From the NCBI GenBank assembly GCA_017541825.1, contig JAFXYJ010000025.1, forward strand, positions 1 through 33,256: a DNA stretch of 33,256 nt, written 5' to 3'. The translations under genes and the position numbers were made by a program. The notes under the pieces were generated by a model. It saw only the letters and a program-made list of their open reading frames with translations, did not search any database and was not told the origin of the DNA. This stretch comes from Oscillospiraceae bacterium (GTDB taxonomy: Bacteria; Bacillota; Clostridia; Oscillospirales; Oscillospiraceae). Numbering within the stretch: the first letter of the stretch is position 1; each line of letters begins with the position of its first letter. Of the stretch, positions 31,223-33,256 are shown piece by piece.

Positions 31223-31708
31223 GTGAATCCTACGGAACGAGAAGTCAAAAAGAGACCGGCATCCGGTCACAATCGCCGAGGGAAGAAGAGATCCGCTGCG
31301 GGACAGATCCTTTTGATGCTGCTCCTGCTCGCGGTGCTGGGCGGTTCCATATACGGGGCGCTGTATTTCCGGAACCGGACGGCGGCGCTCGAGGCGGACA
31401 ATCAGTCGAGGGTGGACGATGCCCAGAGCGAGCTGGACGCGCAGAAGGCGGCCTACGCCGCCATCGACCCGAGCACCGATGAAGGCGCGGCGCTTCAGCT
31501 GGCCTCGGAGAACGAGGCCATTGAGCAGGCGCAGCAGCAGACACAGGCGCTGGAGGCCGAAAATGAAAAGCTCCGTGCCGAAAACGAGGAGCTGGCCGCG
31601 CAGGTCAGCGAACTGGAAGCCGACGAGGACAACGCCTACTATTTGAAGGCATATGAGTCCATGCGCAAGGGCATGGAGCTGGTGGAGGCCTATTTCAATG
31701 GAGAATAA
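31223..31708 (+). CDS. small single-pass membrane protein with coiled coil
   Basis: A 161-residue protein I do not recognise as a named family. It has a basic cytoplasmic tail (KKRPASGHNRRGKKR), one membrane helix at about 28-49, and an extracellular region, from about residue 52 to 145, rich in Ala/Glu/Gln/Leu with a regular coiled-coil look (AQQQTQALEAENEKLRAE-type heptads). The layout resembles DivIC/FtsL-like or MreC-like coiled-coil proteins, but no family motif supports either. The start is GTG at 31223 with only a weak GAAGAAA site before it. Its end overlaps the deacetylase start by 11 nt, so the two are likely made together and may bind through their coiled coils. Confidence 0.7.
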   Translation: MNPTEREVKKRPASGHNRRGKKRSAAGQILLMLLLLAVLGGSIYGALYFRNRTAALEADNQSRVDDAQSELDAQKAAYAAIDPSTDEGAALQLASENEAIEQAQQQTQALEAENEKLRAENEELAAQVSELEADEDNAYYLKAYESMRKGMELVEAYFNGE

Positions 31709-32903
31709 CATCCCTGAAATGGAGCCGATCGCCTCCGGCGAAACACACCGCACGGAACGGAGCGCCTCGGCGCAGCGCCGCCTGCCGAGGAAGCGGCGCA
31801 GACAGAACAGGACGCTGAAAATCATCAATGCGGTGCTGCTCCTCCTGGCCGGACTGGGTCTGGCGGCATGTGCGTTCGCGGGGTACAGGTATTACACCTT
31901 CTCTCCCGGGACCTATGACGATCAGATCGCCGCGCTCCATGAGGAAGCCGCCCGCATCCGTACCGAGACGGAAGCTCTGCAGCAGGAGCTGGCTCTCGAG
32001 GATGAGCAGATGCGCTCGGACCTGCATCAGGCCGGGGAAGAGGGCGCTGCCGCCGCGGACGCGCTCAGCACGGCAAAAGCCGAGAACGAGTCCCTGACCG
32101 AGACGCACACAGCCCTGGTCGAGCGGGTCGATTTTATCAAAAACATCCACGAGAATGCCCAGACCTTCCGGGAGGAGTACGCCCGGAAGATCCGACAGCT
32201 CGAGGATATGATCGTTGCGGGAGAATCCGGCGCGAAGATCTGTTACTGGAGCTTTGACGACGGTCCCGGCTCCTATACCGCCGCCGTCCTCGATTTCTGC
32301 GAGCAGAACGGCATATATGTGACCTTCTTCACCTCCCGCGAAGCCAACGACACCGGACGGGGCGACGTGGACGAGCCGGAGCTGCTCCGCCGGGAGATCA
32401 TGGGCGGGCACAGCATCCAGAACCACAGCAACTCCCACCAGTACAGCATGATTGCCGGGAACATGTACACCAAGGGGATCGACAGCTTCCGCGAGCAGGT
32501 ACGGCTGCAGGACGAGTGGGTCTACGAGAACACCGGCTTCAAGCCGGGGATATTCCGTTTCCCGGGCGGCTCCGCCCACGCCTTCAGCGGGCCGCTCTCG
32601 AAGGATCAGATGGTCTCGGTGCTCACCGAGCTGGGCTATGTCTGGATCGACTGGGACTGCGACATGGCCGATAACGCCAAGGCGAACCCGGACGCCGGCA
32701 CGGTCTACAGCCGCGCCATGTACCAGGTGCGCAAGATTGATCCGCCCATCGCCGTCGTGCTCAGCCACGATAACTATTACAGCACATATGCCGGCTTCAT
32801 GCGCGCGGTCCCGGCGCTGCAGGCGGAGGGATACATTTTCCTGCCGCTGTTCCCCGAGTCCTACGCCATCGGACATTCCTACGCCAGAACCTGGTATTAC
32901 TGA
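31698..32903 (+). CDS. membrane-anchored coiled-coil polysaccharide deacetylase (NodB domain, CE4)
   Basis: A metal-dependent deacetylase of the PgdA/NodB type, probably acting on peptidoglycan or a secreted glycan outside the membrane. The 401-residue protein has a basic tail, a membrane helix at about 41-63, a coiled coil (about 73-172), and the NodB domain from about 180. Catalytic blocks are YWSFDDGPGSYT (Asp187-Asp188; Asp187 as base and Asp188 as metal ligand by family analogy), GHSIQNHSNSH (His243 and His247 as metal ligands), FRFPGGS, WDCDMAD and VVLSHDNYYS with the catalytic-site His. All expected motifs are present. The start is ATG at 31698 with GGTGGAGG before it; the overlap with the previous gene suggests coupling. 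The long coiled coil before the NodB domain is unusual and matches that of its partner. Confidence 0.9.
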   Translation: MENNIPEMEPIASGETHRTERSASAQRRLPRKRRRQNRTLKIINAVLLLLAGLGLAACAFAGYRYYTFSPGTYDDQIAALHEEAARIRTETEALQQELALEDEQMRSDLHQAGEEGAAAADALSTAKAENESLTETHTALVERVDFIKNIHENAQTFREEYARKIRQLEDMIVAGESGAKICYWSFDDGPGSYTAAVLDFCEQNGIYVTFFTSREANDTGRGDVDEPELLRREIMGGHSIQNHSNSHQYSMIAGNMYTKGIDSFREQVRLQDEWVYENTGFKPGIFRFPGGSAHAFSGPLSKDQMVSVLTELGYVWIDWDCDMADNAKANPDAGTVYSRAMYQVRKIDPPIAVVLSHDNYYSTYAGFMRAVPALQAEGYIFLPLFPESYAIGHSYARTWYY

Positions 32904-33256
32904 ACCGCCGCGTCTGCCGGGCCGTGAGTGCCCGGACGGCATGGCGAGAGCGTGTCATCCTGCGGCCGCCGGGCCGGAGGGCTTTTCCGGAGCGAAACCG
33001 GGGAAAGCTCCCGATCCGGCGCGCGGGATGGCATTTCTTTTGAAGTGAGCCCCAGCGCCAGGCCGTAGAGCACACACCAGAAAAACCAGATCCGCGGATA
33101 GAACCACAGATGCTCCGGGATGTTCGCCGCGGCGGCCCCGGCCAGCGACGCCGTCACCGAGACCGTCAGCGCCCTGTCGGCCCCGCGCGCCTGACGCAGC
33201 CTCCGGCGCAGACGCACGAAGATCCCGAAGAAAAAGACGAGAAAGGCCGTCCCGCC
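32897..33256 (-). CDS. 3' end of a multi-spanning membrane protein, possibly O-antigen ligase/polymerase-like
   Basis: The gene runs off the window, so only the last 119 residues are visible. They start with FLVFFFGIFVRLRRRL, a hydrophobic segment followed by a basic loop, then LTVSVTASLAGAAAANIPEHLWFYP and IWFFWCVLYGLALGL, and end in a hydrophilic tail of about 45 residues. Hydrophobic segments joined by a basic RLRRRLRQA loop look like the end of a Wzy/WaaL-type ligase, and a repeat-unit polymerase would complete the locus, but no diagnostic motif is in view. It is convergent with the deacetylase and the 3' ends overlap by 7 nt. Confidence 0.45.
   Translation of the reverse strand, partial: GGTAFLVFFFGIFVRLRRRLRQARGADRALTVSVTASLAGAAAANIPEHLWFYPRIWFFWCVLYGLALGLTSKEMPSRAPDRELSPVSLRKSPPARRPQDDTLSPCRPGTHGPADAAVQ

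Overview
The window reads as one large cell-surface glycopolymer (capsule or wall polysaccharide) locus from a high-GC Bacillota bacterium, most likely an uncultured gut Clostridia of the Oscillospiraceae type. That placement is inference. It rests on GGAGG-type ribosome binding sites, sigma-A promoters (one perfect TTGACA-17-TATAAT), an LCP ligase, threonine-proline-rich surface proteins, a DUF4428 protein and a PgdA-like deacetylase, with no outer-membrane export genes. No tRNA, rRNA, CRISPR array, transposase or phage gene was seen.

Left part (1-9057). A 1,033-residue secreted, membrane-anchored adhesin-like protein (minus strand) is divergent from an LCP-family ligase (plus). An intrinsic hairpin separates the ligase from a convergent two-gene minus-strand operon, GT14-like then GT11-like glycosyltransferases, driven by the perfect consensus promoter. 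Divergent from that is a DUF4428 double zinc-ribbon gene. About 0.95 kb without genes (8104-9057) follows. It is a nested inverted-repeat island with copies of a short repeat unit facing each other at its ends.

Centre (9058-22710). A GT2 glycosyltransferase appears to have ACG where its start codon should be. After it come a membrane-anchored protein with six ~65-residue repeats running into LRR-like segments, then a tightly packed ten-gene operon (12159-22710): a polyprenyl-phosphate hexose-phosphate transferase that would start the repeat unit, a GT2, a WbqC-family protein, a PIG-L deacetylase, four GT4 transferases, another GT2 and a Wzx-type flippase. Most junctions are 4-7 nt overlaps.

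Right part (22711-33256). With its own promoter and a hairpin-containing leader, a five-gene cassette encodes counterparts of WbpA, WbpI, WbpB, WbpD and WbpE. This is the complete set for making UDP-2,3-diacetamido-2,3-dideoxy-D-mannuronic acid. A terminator ends it. Next come an HflK/HflC-like SPFH pair followed by a GT4 gene in the same direction, then a translationally coupled pair: a small transmembrane coiled-coil protein and a transmembrane coiled-coil polysaccharide deacetylase. The right edge holds the minus-strand 3' end of a membrane protein that may be an O-antigen ligase/polymerase-like protein.

Together the genes suggest a Wzx/Wzy-type pathway: activated uronic acid synthesis, initiation on a lipid carrier, assembly by up to ten glycosyltransferases, flipping, possible polymerisation by the partial right-edge protein, attachment to the wall by LCP, and trimming by deacetylases. 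No Wzz/Wzc/Wze regulator is present in the window.
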